A stretch of DNA of 46,927 nt. Origin: Haloferax mucosum ATCC BAA-1512. GTDB lineage: Archaea > Halobacteriota > Halobacteria > Halobacteriales > Haloferacaceae. Location: assembly GCF_000337815.1 (NCBI RefSeq), contig NZ_AOLN01000012.1, positions 1 to 46,927 of the forward strand. The letters run 5' to 3'. The position numbers were made by a program, and so were the translations under genes. The notes beneath the pieces are model-generated. The model made no database searches and was not told the DNA's origin. It saw only the letters and a program-made list of their open reading frames with translations. Of this stretch, positions 23,894 to 31,998 are shown piece after piece; position 1 is the stretch's first letter; each line of letters opens with the position of its first letter.

Positions 23894-24901
23894 TCAGGCC
23901 GCTGACCCTGTGCGTTTCTGTTGTCGCTTGTGTCTAGCTTCGAGGAGTTCACGGTAGCGATTTCGGATTGTCACCTCGCTGATGTCGGTGACGTCGCTCA
24001 CCGCTTCTTGGGTCAGTTCCTCGTCGGCCAATAGCGCGCCAGCGTAGATTGCCGCGGCCGCGAGACCGACGGGGCTTTTCCCGCTGTGGAGTCCGTCGCG
24101 CTCGCTGTTTCGCAGGAGCGTCCGTGCGCGTCGTTCGACTTCGTCGGTCGCGTCGAGGTCCGAGACGAACCGCGGGAGATACTGCGTCGGGTCCGCCGGT
24201 TGGATGTCGAGATTCAACTCGCGCGAGACGTACCGGTACGTCCGCGTGAGTTCCATCTTCTCGACGCGAGAGACCTGTTGCACCTCGTCGAGCGAGCGCG
24301 GCACGCCGGCCTGTCGCGCGGCGGCGTAGACCGCGGCCGTGGCGACGCCTTCGATGGAGCGGCCGGGCAAGAGGTCGTCGCTGAGTGCGCGTCGGTAGAT
24401 AACCGAGGCCGTCTCGCGGACGGTGTCGGGGAGACCGAGCGCCGACCCCATTCGTTCGATTTCTCCGAGCGCCTGCTTGAGATTCCGCTCTTTGGAGTCG
24501 CGGGTACGGTAGCGTTCGTTCCACGTGCGCAGACGCTTCATCTTCTGGCGCTGGCGGGTCGAAAGCGAGTTGCCGTAGGCGTCTCTATCTCGCCACCCGA
24601 TGTTCGTCGAAAGCCCGTGGTCGTGCATCAAGTTCGTCGTCGGCGACCCGACGCGCGACTTCTGGTCTCGCTCTGCGGAATCGAACGCCCGCCACTCGGG
24701 GCCGCGGTCGATTTCGCCCTCTCGGACGATTTCGCCCGTCTCGGGGTTGACCCACTCGCCGTGTTGCTCGTCGTAGACCAGTTCGTCCGTGTCGAGTGCA
24801 CTCGCGTCGTCAGCCGTTTTCGTATCCTGTTTTTCGTCGTTTTCGGTCGCTTCGGGTTCGTCGGTCGCCGGTCGCCAAGGAGTAACCGTTGCGTCAGACA
24901 T
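23894..24901 (-). CDS. tfb: Transcription initiation factor TFB without zinc-ribbon cysteines
   Basis: 335 residues, closely following archaeal TFB from the B-reader onwards. It has IDRGPEWRAFDSAERDQKSRVG (about 64-85), a B-linker, then two cyclin-like repeats (about 135-325) with PGRSIEGVATAAVYAAARQ and KSPVGLAAAAIYAGALL. TFB binds TBP and the BRE and recruits RNA polymerase. The N-terminal zinc ribbon keeps its outline (LVYDEQHGEWVNPETGEIV), but the expected second C-x2-C reads N52-x2-T55 and the first is gone; the protein has no cysteine at all. The start (MSDATVTP) was chosen over an upstream frame extension to 24958. Confidence 0.92.
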   Translation of the reverse strand: MSDATVTPWRPATDEPEATENDEKQDTKTADDASALDTDELVYDEQHGEWVNPETGEIVREGEIDRGPEWRAFDSAERDQKSRVGSPTTNLMHDHGLSTNIGWRDRDAYGNSLSTRQRQKMKRLRTWNERYRTRDSKERNLKQALGEIERMGSALGLPDTVRETASVIYRRALSDDLLPGRSIEGVATAAVYAAARQAGVPRSLDEVQQVSRVEKMELTRTYRYVSRELNLDIQPADPTQYLPRFVSDLDATDEVERRARTLLRNSERDGLHSGKSPVGLAAAAIYAGALLADEELTQEAVSDVTDISEVTIRNRYRELLEARHKRQQKRTGSAA

Positions 24902-24941
24902 TGAAGTACGTCTTCCTTGTTCGGTGATGCCCTTGGACCCT

Positions 24942-24961
24942 GGTTTGGAATATACCAAACC
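24942..24961. promoter_or_regulatory. 20-bp inverted repeat over the tfb promoter
   Basis: GGTTTGG-AATATA-CCAAACC has 7-bp perfect arms. On the minus strand its centre (TATATT) can serve as TATA box for the tfb gene, whose start is 40 bp downstream, so a bound protein would block it. The same core occurs before the HTH-10 regulator gene at 27009-27026. Confidence 0.5.
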
Positions 24962-25095
24962 GTGTGAGGGGTTCGATAGCTCAGCGTCTCGGACCGCAAC
25001 ATATCAAATCCAATGCGATTTTCGTCGTGGTTGAGACCACAAATGGTACGAGTACAACAGTGTTCTTTTGCGGACTCCGCTTACAGTACGAGTAG

Positions 25096-26172
25096 ATGGC
25101 AAAAAAGAACTCGTCGGAAACTGAGGACCGAAAAGACGACCACATTCGAATTATCCAGGAAAAAGACGTTGAAACGTCCGGAACCGGGTTCGAAGACGTT
25201 CGACTCGTCCACGAGGCGCTCCCCGAGTTCCACCACGACGACATCGACCTCAGCGTCGATTTTTTGGGCGACGAACTCGCCGCACCGATTGTCATCGAGA
25301 GCATGACCGGCGGGCACCCGAACACGACGAAACTCAACCGGGCGCTCGCCGCCGCCGCAGAAGAGACGGGCATTGCGATGGGCGTTGGAAGCCAACGCGC
25401 GGGACTCGAACTGGACGACGAGGACCTCCTCGAATCCTACACTGTCGTCCGCGACGCCGCACCTAACGCGTACATCTACGGCAACATCGGGGCCGCACAA
25501 CTCCGCGAGTACGACCTTGGCACCGTCGAGCAAGCCGTCGAAATGATAGATGCCGACGCGCTCGCGGTCCACCTGAACTTCCTGCAGGAGGCCGTCCAGC
25601 CCGAAGGCGACGTCAACGCCGACGGCTGTTTGGCGGCCATCGAACAGGTCTCGTCGGCGCTTTCGGTTCCGGTTATCGCCAAAGAGACCGGCAACGGCAT
25701 CGCACAGGACACCGCGAAATCGCTCACGGAAGCGGGCGTGGACGCAATCGACGTCGCCGGCAAAGGCGGGACGACGTGGTCCGGCATCGAAGCCTACCGC
25801 GCGGCGGCGGTAAACGCATCGCGGCAAGAGCGGGTCGGCACGCTGTTTCGTTCGTGGGGCGTCCCGACCGCGGCTAGCACCATCGAGTGCGTGCGAGAAC
25901 ACGACTGCGTGATTGCGAGCGGCGGCGTCCGAACCGGTCTGGACATCGCAAAGGCGATTGCGCTCGGCGCACGCGCTGGCGGCCTCGCAAAGCCGTTTTT
26001 GAAGCCTGCGACGCGAGGCTCTGACGCGGTTGTCGAGCGAATCGAAGACCTCGTCGCCGAGTTACAGACCGCGATGTTCGTCACCGGTTCGCAGGACGTC
26101 GCCGCGCTCCAAAACGCGGAGTACGCCCTCCTCGGCGACACCCGCGAGTACGTCGCACAACGGTGCGACTGA
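25096..26172 (+). CDS. fni: Type 2 isopentenyl-diphosphate delta-isomerase
   Basis: 358 residues. This FMN- and NADPH-dependent enzyme interconverts isopentenyl and dimethylallyl diphosphate for ether-lipid and carotenoid synthesis. Landmarks are KDDHIRI at the N-terminus, [15 protein letters not shown], the [14 protein letters not shown] segment with the catalytic/metal Gln-Glu near residue 170, and [19 protein letters not shown] near 275. Length is normal. Housekeeping in archaea. The only plausible promoter region is shared with tfb (194 bp, divergent). Confidence 0.94.
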   Translation: MAKKNSSETEDRKDDHIRIIQEKDVETSGTGFEDVRLVHEALPEFHHDDIDLSVDFLGDELAAPIVIESMTGGHPNTTKLNRALAAAAEETGIAMGVGSQRAGLELDDEDLLESYTVVRDAAPNAYIYGNIGAAQLREYDLGTVEQAVEMIDADALAVHLNFLQEAVQPEGDVNADGCLAAIEQVSSALSVPVIAKETGNGIAQDTAKSLTEAGVDAIDVAGKGGTTWSGIEAYRAAAVNASRQERVGTLFRSWGVPTAASTIECVREHDCVIASGGVRTGLDIAKAIALGARAGGLAKPFLKPATRGSDAVVERIEDLVAELQTAMFVTGSQDVAALQNAEYALLGDTREYVAQRCD

Positions 26173-26198
26173 ACCGAACGTCGTCACGTCGGTTCGAC

Positions 26199-26972
26199 TC
26201 ACGCACTGAGTTCCAGTTCCGTCGGGTCAACCCGGTCTTCGACTTCGGTCCCGAGCGTGCCGCTCACGAACTGTTTTGCGAGCCACGCTTCGGCGCGAGT
26301 GAGACGGTATTGGAGCGTCGAACCCGGGACGTCGATACGGTCCGAAATCTCCTGAACGGAGTTCCGCCGCGGCGTCTCGTAGTAGCCGAACTCGACGGCG
26401 GCTTCGAGTGCGGCTTGTTGTTCGGGCGGTAGCCCGTCGGCTCCGAACCCCTCTTCGAGCCAGCACTCGGGTTCGCTGATTCGTTGGACGCTCAACGAGA
26501 GACCGTCGCTCAGTCCGTCCTGTACTTCCTCGTAAATCTCGCCCACGGTGTCGTCATCGGCGATGAGGAGTCGCCACTGGTACTGATTTCCGCGGCGCTC
26601 GGCCTGCATCAACAACCCGTCGCCGATGTGCTTGGCGGCGACGTACGGAATCGACTGGACACCGTCGCCTTCCTCGCGGCAAGAGTAGATGATTCGACCG
26701 TTGGGCGTGCTTGAGAGGACTTCGTAGTTCCACTCGACGACGGGTGCACCGCACATCCCGACGACCGCGTTCCCGCGCGCCACCTTCTCTATGATGGTGT
26801 CGAACGATTCCAGCACGTCAGCCGGCCCCGTCACTCGGTCCAATCGCCACATCGAATCGGCGGTCGCGTGGACTGCCATCGTCTTCGAGTGTAAATCCGG
26901 ATGCTCGATGAACAGGTCCATCGCTTCGTCCGCTCCCTTCTCGTACTCGACGGTAAAGACGAACTCGCGCAC
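26199..26972 (-). CDS. HTH-10 (Bat/DmsR-type) transcriptional regulator
   Basis: 257 residues. The C-terminal HTH-10 domain (about 180-232) shows LPPEQQAALEAAVEFGYYETPRRNSVQEISDRIDVPGSTLQYRLTRAE, the haloarchaeal Bat-family signature. The N-terminal 170 residues are a sensor-like domain of mixed strands and helices without PAS or GAF hallmarks; Cys97 (RGNAVVGMCGAP, near 92) and Cys120-type residues could be redox or metal sites. GTG at 26972 is supported by a TATA-like CTAATATAT (about 26998-27006). A palindrome just upstream of it suggests autoregulation. Target genes are unknown. Confidence 0.86.
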   Translation of the reverse strand: MREFVFTVEYEKGADEAMDLFIEHPDLHSKTMAVHATADSMWRLDRVTGPADVLESFDTIIEKVARGNAVVGMCGAPVVEWNYEVLSSTPNGRIIYSCREEGDGVQSIPYVAAKHIGDGLLMQAERRGNQYQWRLLIADDDTVGEIYEEVQDGLSDGLSLSVQRISEPECWLEEGFGADGLPPEQQAALEAAVEFGYYETPRRNSVQEISDRIDVPGSTLQYRLTRAEAWLAKQFVSGTLGTEVEDRVDPTELELSA

Positions 26973-27008
26973 AGTTACTGTGGCCCTTCGCCCGGCCGAT
27001 ATATTAGT

Positions 27009-27026
27009 GGTTGGAATATGCCAACC
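27009..27026. promoter_or_regulatory. 18-bp inverted repeat upstream of the HTH-10 regulator
   Basis: GGTTGG-AATATG-CCAACC has 6-bp perfect arms. It abuts the TATA-like element of the HTH-10 gene on the minus strand, in the BRE position. It shares TTGGAATAT-R-CCAA with the element at the tfb promoter (24942-24961), with the same 6-bp spacer. Confidence 0.5.
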
Positions 27027-27143
27027 GCTCGCTCTGGTTCGATGTCGCTCCGGTTTTCGTCACTGCGCCCGTAAAAAGCACGCTGGCGTCGGTCCAGTGA
27101 TTACGACCGATTCAACTGGAGTAGCGCCTGTCGGTGGCGCTAC

Positions 27144-27470
27144 TTAGAACGGCGGGTTGTAGTCTTGGTACTCTTCCATCGCTTCCATCTCGTCGGTCTT
27201 GTTCGGCATCACTGCCGCTCGGGGTCCGTTCGCTTGACGAACGGTGACCTTCGAGATGTCTGAAACCTCGTCGGGGAGGCGGTGTTTGATGGCGTTCATC
27301 GTCATCGGTGCGATGCCGCATCCCGAGCACGCACCGCCGATAGCAACGGTCACTTCGCCAGTTTCCTCGTCAACGTCTTCGACTTCGAAGTGGCCGCCGT
27401 GGTCTTGAATCTGCGGGACGTTGTTGTTCAGGTAGTTCCGAGTTCGTCGTTCGAGACTTTCTGCGCTCAT
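27144..27470 (-). CDS. NifU C-terminal-domain Fe-S scaffold/carrier protein
   Basis: 108 residues of the NifU-C (Nfu) family. The [4Fe-4S]-binding C-x2-C is at Cys48 and Cys51 (IGGACSGCGIAP), followed by MTMNAIKHRLPDEV. Nfu proteins carry iron-sulfur clusters to target enzymes. The tail (EMEAMEEYQDYNPPF) is not part of the usual domain. A TATA-like GATTTAACAT sits near 27494-27503, and a DtxR-type box lies just upstream of it, so iron or manganese control is likely. Its neighbours across the box array support that. Confidence 0.9.
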   Translation of the reverse strand: MSAESLERRTRNYLNNNVPQIQDHGGHFEVEDVDEETGEVTVAIGGACSGCGIAPMTMNAIKHRLPDEVSDISKVTVRQANGPRAAVMPNKTDEMEAMEEYQDYNPPF

Positions 27471-27511
27471 TGTGATTTTACGTATGGGTGCAGTTATGTT
27501 AAATCTATGCT

Positions 27512-27527
27512 GTTTGGCTGGCCTAAA
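27512..27527. promoter_or_regulatory. DtxR/SirR-type metal box A (nifU promoter)
   Basis: GTTTGGCTGGCCTAAA matches TTTAGG-N4-CCTAAA with a degenerate left arm. It lies directly upstream of the nifU TATA-like element, about 42-57 bp before the start codon. It is part of a cluster of four such boxes. Confidence 0.55.
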
Positions 27528-27542
27528 TTTGAATTCTAATTA

Positions 27543-27558
27543 TTTAGGCACGCCAAAA
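27543..27558. promoter_or_regulatory. DtxR/SirR-type metal box B
   Basis: TTTAGG-CACG-CCAAAA, one mismatch from a TTTAGG-N4-CCTAAA dyad. Its start is 31 bp from that of box A, about three helical turns. Confidence 0.5.
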
Positions 27559-27753
27559 TTAGAAGTATGAAAACCAGATGGGCGACTACATTCGATAATT
27601 GTGGAGTATGGGGTCTCCGTAGAATTCTATTCGTGTCCTCCACAACCGTCCACTATCTATCTATTCTGGTGACACATTAGGCGATGCTGGCACTGCATGT
27701 GAAACACCAACCGAACTCGACGCTTCCATGTCGGTCGAATTTATATTCTGTGT
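27559..27753. other. Spacer between the two metal-box pairs
   Basis: With the boxes, this forms a 338-bp gene-free region (27471-27808). The spacer has no credible gene; a 37-codon frame at 27567 lacks support. An 8-bp inverted repeat TTGTGGAG (27599-27606)/CTCCACAA (27638-27645) could form a weak hairpin. Confidence 0.35.
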
Positions 27754-27769
27754 TTTAGGGGTGCCTAAA
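27754..27769. promoter_or_regulatory. DtxR/SirR-type metal box C (operon promoter)
   Basis: TTTAGG-GGTG-CCTAAA is a perfect dyad (flanking T and A extend it to 7-bp arms). It follows a TATA-like TTTATATTC (27739-27747) and covers the expected transcription start, so binding would block initiation. Confidence 0.65.
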
Positions 27770-27789
27770 ATCCGAAAGCAATTTGAGTG

Positions 27790-27805
27790 TTTAGGCTTAC
27801 CTAAA
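27790..27805. promoter_or_regulatory. DtxR/SirR-type metal box D (operon leader)
   Basis: TTTAGG-CTTA-CCTAAA is a perfect dyad lying 36 bp after box C and ending 3 bp before the start codon at 27809. Two boxes around the start of transcription are a typical strong-repression layout. Confidence 0.65.
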
Positions 27806-27808
27806 ACC

Positions 27809-28072
27809 ATGGCGGGGCAAACGAACGGTCACGAGACGCCGACGGGGTATCCCGAAACGGAGGGAGTGGTACTGTCGTCCGTCCGGGACCGTCCACGGAG
27901 TGTTCGTTCGCATCCGCCGTTCACATTCGAAGTTTCCCATTCCGATTTGACGGGCTTTCAATCCGAGAGTATCGCTGAAAGCACCGCGCTGGCGCAGTTT
28001 TGCAGACGAACGAGGGATTCAGTTGACGACACGGTCGGCACTGCCGGCGATTCATTGGTATCCATATCATGA
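27809..28072 (+). CDS. Unknown 87-residue protein, first gene of a metal-box operon
   Basis: Starts MAGQTNGHETPTGYPETEG and is rich in Ser, Thr, Arg and Glu with no membrane segment. It contains FTFEVSHSDLTGFQSESIAEST and a single Cys. I do not recognise a family. The ATG at 27809 is preferred because the upstream frame runs through both metal boxes and the TATA-like element. The stop overlaps the next gene's start (ATGA), so the two are translated together. Iron or manganese regulation is inferred from boxes C and D. Confidence 0.62.
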   Translation: MAGQTNGHETPTGYPETEGVVLSSVRDRPRSVRSHPPFTFEVSHSDLTGFQSESIAESTALAQFCRRTRDSVDDTVGTAGDSLVSIS

Positions 28073-28881
28073 CTGTCCAAACACACATCCGTCAGGCACT
28101 CGGCCGAGTGCGGGATGAACGTACACGAGTTGCAGAGAAAGCGGCCGCATTCGACGAGTTCGCCCGACGCGTGCGCGGAATACCCGCTAGTTCGACGGGT
28201 CAGCACCCGAAGACGCTTCAGGCGACCGGCGGCGGGACGCTCACGACGACGGCACACGTAACCGCAACTCAGCGTCCGTCGTCGTCCGACCGCTGTCGAA
28301 TGGTACGGAGCGCGTTCGCCGAGACGGTACGTCCGTGCAGTATCGACGATATCGACCGGGCTGAACCTCTGTCGGCGACGATAGAAGAGGAGTTGAGTAC
28401 AGACCTCGCGGTTGCACTCGACTCACAGACGACTGGTGGATTCACGCCGAAGACGAAGCAGGCGGTGCTTTCTGCCACGTTGGAGCGCCAGAAGGAACTC
28501 ACAGTAATGAAGCAGGTGCTCGCCCGCGAGCGCCAATCGCTTCAGGAGGCCGCCGACGCGGTTTCCGAGGTGACTGACTGGCTCGATGTGGGCAACGAAA
28601 CGTCGCTGGCCGACCTCGGATTCGACGACCTCCGAGAGCGACACGAACTGTTGGCGACGTACCGGACTCGCTGTGAAGACCGTCTGTGCGAGCGACAGTC
28701 GTTCTTGGACGAAACGGCAAGCCGAGGTGGGACGGTCAGTATCAAACAGCGGGACCTCGTCCGGTATCTGTACGAAGACTCGTCGTTCGCGTATCCCGTG
28801 TTGGCGACGATGACGCGATTGCACGGCGTCCTCGAAGACTGTCAGCGCATCGTTCGAGACCACCTCGTTCGGAGGGTCTAA
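28069..28881 (+). CDS. Haloarchaeal coiled-coil protein of unknown function (DUF7260-like)
   Basis: 270 residues. It is mostly helical with long charged stretches, for example VRDERTRVAEKAAAFDEFARRV near the N-terminus, TLERQKELTVMKQVLARERQSLQEAADAV (about 145-173), and RCEDRLCERQSFLDETA (about 205-221). The C-terminus (SFAYPVLATMTRLHGVLEDCQRIVRDHLVRRV) looks conserved in a haloarchaea-only family I recall as DUF7260. There is no membrane segment or known catalytic motif. It is translationally coupled to the preceding small gene and controlled by the same metal-box promoter. Role unknown. Confidence 0.75.
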   Translation: MTVQTHIRQALGRVRDERTRVAEKAAAFDEFARRVRGIPASSTGQHPKTLQATGGGTLTTTAHVTATQRPSSSDRCRMVRSAFAETVRPCSIDDIDRAEPLSATIEEELSTDLAVALDSQTTGGFTPKTKQAVLSATLERQKELTVMKQVLARERQSLQEAADAVSEVTDWLDVGNETSLADLGFDDLRERHELLATYRTRCEDRLCERQSFLDETASRGGTVSIKQRDLVRYLYEDSSFAYPVLATMTRLHGVLEDCQRIVRDHLVRRV

Positions 28882-29007
28882 TTCCGACATGGTTCGAACC
28901 TGTCCCCGATTCCGCCTGTCCCCCTCTCACGAGACTCGACGTGCTCCCGTCTCGACGGCTGAACGGCTTTGGAAACGACTGCGTTCGACTGCTCGGTTGG
29001 AGAACAG

Positions 29008-29472
29008 ATGAACGGCGGGTCCCAGTACCTCCTCGCACTATTCATCGTCGAACACCGAGAAGCGCCCCCGGTCTCGCCCAGCGTCGTCGCCGAGGCGGTC
29101 GGCCGGACCCCCGCAACGGTCATCGAAGTGTTCCACCAGTTCGACGACGAGGGACTGCTCACGTACGAACCGTACGACGGAGCTGAACTCACACCGAAGG
29201 GCCGAAAGCGGGCCGAAGACCTCCACAAGACCTACGTGACGCTCTCGTGGTTCTTCCGGAGCGTTCTCGACCTCGACAACTACGAATCTGAAGCGATGGA
29301 GATGGTCGGCGTCGTGAGTCCGGAGGTCGCAGAGCGGCTTGCGACGACGCTTCCGGACGGCGGTCGTGTGGCTGAGATGTCCGACGGGGCCGGTACGCCC
29401 AGTCCGTCATCCGGCGCGGCGGAAACGTCGGATACGGCCGGCACGTCGGATACGGCTGGCACGTCTGAGTAA
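29008..29472 (+). CDS. DtxR/SirR-family regulator with altered metal ligands
   Basis: 154 residues. Residues 1-70 form the winged helix (SQYLLALFIVEHREAPPVSPSVVAEAVGRTPATVIEVFHQFDDEGLLTY) and residues about 71-114 the DtxR dimerisation helices. By alignment with DtxR, His73 corresponds to His79, but the positions of His98, Cys102, Glu105 and His106 read Glu93, Met97, Val100 and Gly101. Metal sensing is thus reduced or lost. There is no SH3-like or FeoA domain; a Ser/Thr/Ala/Gly tail with a repeated SDTAGT unit follows. ATG 29008 begins the domain. It lies 126 bp after the metal-box operon, in the same orientation. Confidence 0.82.
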   Translation: MNGGSQYLLALFIVEHREAPPVSPSVVAEAVGRTPATVIEVFHQFDDEGLLTYEPYDGAELTPKGRKRAEDLHKTYVTLSWFFRSVLDLDNYESEAMEMVGVVSPEVAERLATTLPDGGRVAEMSDGAGTPSPSSGAAETSDTAGTSDTAGTSE

Positions 29473-29555
29473 GTCCATAACGACGCTTCTCAGCCACTTG
29501 TCGGCGGCGTTTCTCCAGGCCGTCGCGTAAAAAATAGAAGAGAGGGTGGTCGAAG

Positions 29556-30728
29556 CTATCCTCGAAGTGCTTCGATGGGTCGCTCGTTCGCCGCGCGCCA
29601 CGCCGGGTAGACGCCGGCGAGCAGGCTGGTGAGGATTCCGAAGGCCGCCGCGCCGACCAAGTAGAGTACGGCACTCTGCGTGAAGGCAAACGGATTGCCG
29701 AGGAACACCGCGTTCGCAACCAGCGCGACCACGATTGCGATTGCGACACCGACTGCCGAGCCGAGCATACCCAACAGCGCGGCTTCGAGCAGGAGTATCC
29801 GAACGATGTCGCCTTTTTCGTAGCCGACCGCTCGCAACACGCCGATTTCCTCGCGCCGTTTGATGACGGCCATCAGCATCGTGTTCGTAATCGAGACGCC
29901 CGCGACGAGGAGCGAAATCGACCCGAGTCCCGCGAGGAACGTGTTAATTCCGTTCACAATCGTTTTGAACAGTCGGACGAGCGAGGTGAGTTCGAAGACG
30001 AGCAGTTCGTCCTTTCGATCGTTGAACCGGTCACGGAGCGCTTCCGCGACGGCTTCCGCTCTGGTCGTCGAACTGGTCGTCACTCGGACCTGGCTGTACC
30101 GCCGGTTCTCGGCTTCCTCGATTGGGAGGTAGACGTCGCTGGTGCCGAACGATTGGGACTCGGCGAGCACGGCGACGACACGATACGTGTGTTCGGTTTC
30201 GACGGGTCCTGAATCCGTCTCGGTCTCTGAGACGAGCAATACCCGGTCGTCCAGCGTGAGGTCGTACTCGTCTGCGAACCCTTTCGAGACGACGACACTC
30301 TGTCGCCAGTTGACGGGTATCTGGCCGCGTTCGACCGACTGCACCTGTCGCGGGTCGTCGATGTACGTGACCGAGACGCCCTCGCGCGAATCACCTCGCG
30401 TTACGAGTTCCATGTCACCGCTTTTGGTCGCAACGACCCCGGCGGGACCGACCGTCTCATCTATCGCTTTCAGGTCTTCGCGGTCGAAGTACGACGTTTC
30501 CTTGTCGAACCCCGGCGAGACGAAGACGTTCGTCGCTCCCTGGTCTTGGATGTTCTGCAGTTGGCTCTGTTTGAACGCCGCGCCGCCCGCGCCAATCGCG
30601 CCGATGGCGACGACGCCGATAAGGATGGACGCGGCCGCGAGTATCGACCGGATTTTCGCACGCGAGATGTTCCGTCGCGCGATTACGAGTCGGGGGAACC
30701 GACCGGCGATACGGTAGAGCCAACTCAT
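29556..30728 (-). CDS. MacB/FtsX-type ABC transporter permease, copy 2
   Basis: 390 residues. A MacB-PCD-like periplasmic (here extracellular) domain (about 55-235) sits between membrane helix 1 (SILAAASILIGVVAIGAIGAGG) and three C-terminal helices of the FtsX domain (about 265-385). Signature NTMLMAVIKRREEIGVLRAVGY is present. Such permeases act as mechanotransmitters for export or envelope proteolysis, not as channels. It is the last gene of the minus-strand ABC operon, 88 bp after its paralog. Confidence 0.9.
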   Translation of the reverse strand: MSWLYRIAGRFPRLVIARRNISRAKIRSILAAASILIGVVAIGAIGAGGAAFKQSQLQNIQDQGATNVFVSPGFDKETSYFDREDLKAIDETVGPAGVVATKSGDMELVTRGDSREGVSVTYIDDPRQVQSVERGQIPVNWRQSVVVSKGFADEYDLTLDDRVLLVSETETDSGPVETEHTYRVVAVLAESQSFGTSDVYLPIEEAENRRYSQVRVTTSSTTRAEAVAEALRDRFNDRKDELLVFELTSLVRLFKTIVNGINTFLAGLGSISLLVAGVSITNTMLMAVIKRREEIGVLRAVGYEKGDIVRILLLEAALLGMLGSAVGVAIAIVVALVANAVFLGNPFAFTQSAVLYLVGAAAFGILTSLLAGVYPAWRAANERPIEALRG

Positions 30729-30816
30729 CGTTGCCGCCCCCGCGACTCGGCCGTTTGGACCGCGTTCGTGCGTTCTTTCGCTCCTGATTCACGGCCGCGA
30801 GTACGATTCCGTCGCA

Positions 30817-31998
30817 TCAGTCCAGCGCCTCCACGGGTTGTTTGCTCGCCGCTTTCCACGCGGGGTACACGCCGGCGAGGAGCGACGTTCCGATACCGAA
30901 GATGGCCCCGACACCGATGTACTGCAACCCGGCGGTCGTAAAGGCCAGCGGGTCGCCGACGAGCAACTGGTTGAGACCCATTCCGATGCCGAGCGCGAAC
31001 GGGATGCCGATGAGAGCGCCGATGAGACCGAGAATCGCCGCTTCGGAGACGAGCAGGCTGACGACGGCTAGCTTCGGATAGCCGACCGCTCGCATCACGC
31101 CAATTTCGCGCTCGCGTTCGATTGCCGACATCAGCATCGTGTTCGCAATCGTCACCGCGGCGACGAGGAGCGAGATCGACCCGACGCCGATGAGGAACTT
31201 GTTGATGGTGTCGAACAGCTGTTTAAACTGCTCTCTTTGTTCTTGGACCTCGGACACTGCGATGTTTCGCTGTCGAGCGTTGAACTCGGTTTCGAGGCTT
31301 TCTGACGCCTCCTCGACCGACCCCGTTCTCGAATCGACACTGACGATGACGCGGTCGTACGCCGCGTCCTCGAACTGATTCATCGGCACGAACACGGCGC
31401 GGTCAGCCTGTAACTGGTCTGCGAAGCCCTGCGCTTCGAGGACCGCCGCGACCTGATACGTCCCCGCGAAGCTTCCGTTTGCGACGACCGTCAGTTGGTC
31501 GCCCGTGTCGATGTCGTTGTTCTCCGCGACCCGGGAACCGATGACGACGCTCCGCCGCCAGTTGTCGGGTATCGACCCCGATTTGGTCTCGTAGAACGTT
31601 CCGGGGTCGTCGAGTCCCTTTATTTGTGCCGTGATAATCGTCTCTCCAGCGGGCGTCCGCACGGCTCCGTCCCATCGTTCGACGACCGGAAGCACCGTCG
31701 CTCCGTCGGTCACTTGGCGCATCCGATTGATGTCGGTGTCAGAAAAGCCGTCGGAGAAACTGCCGCTGTCGTCGGCGTAGTACACCGGGCTGACGGTCGC
31801 CGTCCCGCCGAACCCTTGGTAGGCTTTCATCTGGTCCTGTTTGAACGCCTCGCCGCCCGCGCCAATCGTCCCGATGGCGACGACGCCGATGACGATTGCG
31901 ACGATGGCTAACGTCGAGCGGGCGGTCGCACGAGACAGGTTCCTTCGGGCGAGGAGCACCGTTGGAAACTGCGCGGCCAGCCGGCGGAGCCGATTCAC
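30817..31998 (-). CDS. MacB/FtsX-type ABC transporter permease, copy 1
   Basis: 393 residues with the same layout as the downstream permease: one N-terminal membrane helix (STLAIVAIVIGVVAIGTIGAGG), an external domain (about 55-240), then the FtsX core with NTMLMSAIEREREIGVMRAVGYPK. The two permeases share IGxIGAGGxAFKQ near residue 45 and AGVYPAWxA near the end, so they are paralogs, likely forming a heterodimer. Its start overlaps the ATPase stop by 4 bp. Confidence 0.9.
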   Translation of the reverse strand: MNRLRRLAAQFPTVLLARRNLSRATARSTLAIVAIVIGVVAIGTIGAGGEAFKQDQMKAYQGFGGTATVSPVYYADDSGSFSDGFSDTDINRMRQVTDGATVLPVVERWDGAVRTPAGETIITAQIKGLDDPGTFYETKSGSIPDNWRRSVVIGSRVAENNDIDTGDQLTVVANGSFAGTYQVAAVLEAQGFADQLQADRAVFVPMNQFEDAAYDRVIVSVDSRTGSVEEASESLETEFNARQRNIAVSEVQEQREQFKQLFDTINKFLIGVGSISLLVAAVTIANTMLMSAIEREREIGVMRAVGYPKLAVVSLLVSEAAILGLIGALIGIPFALGIGMGLNQLLVGDPLAFTTAGLQYIGVGAIFGIGTSLLAGVYPAWKAASKQPVEALD

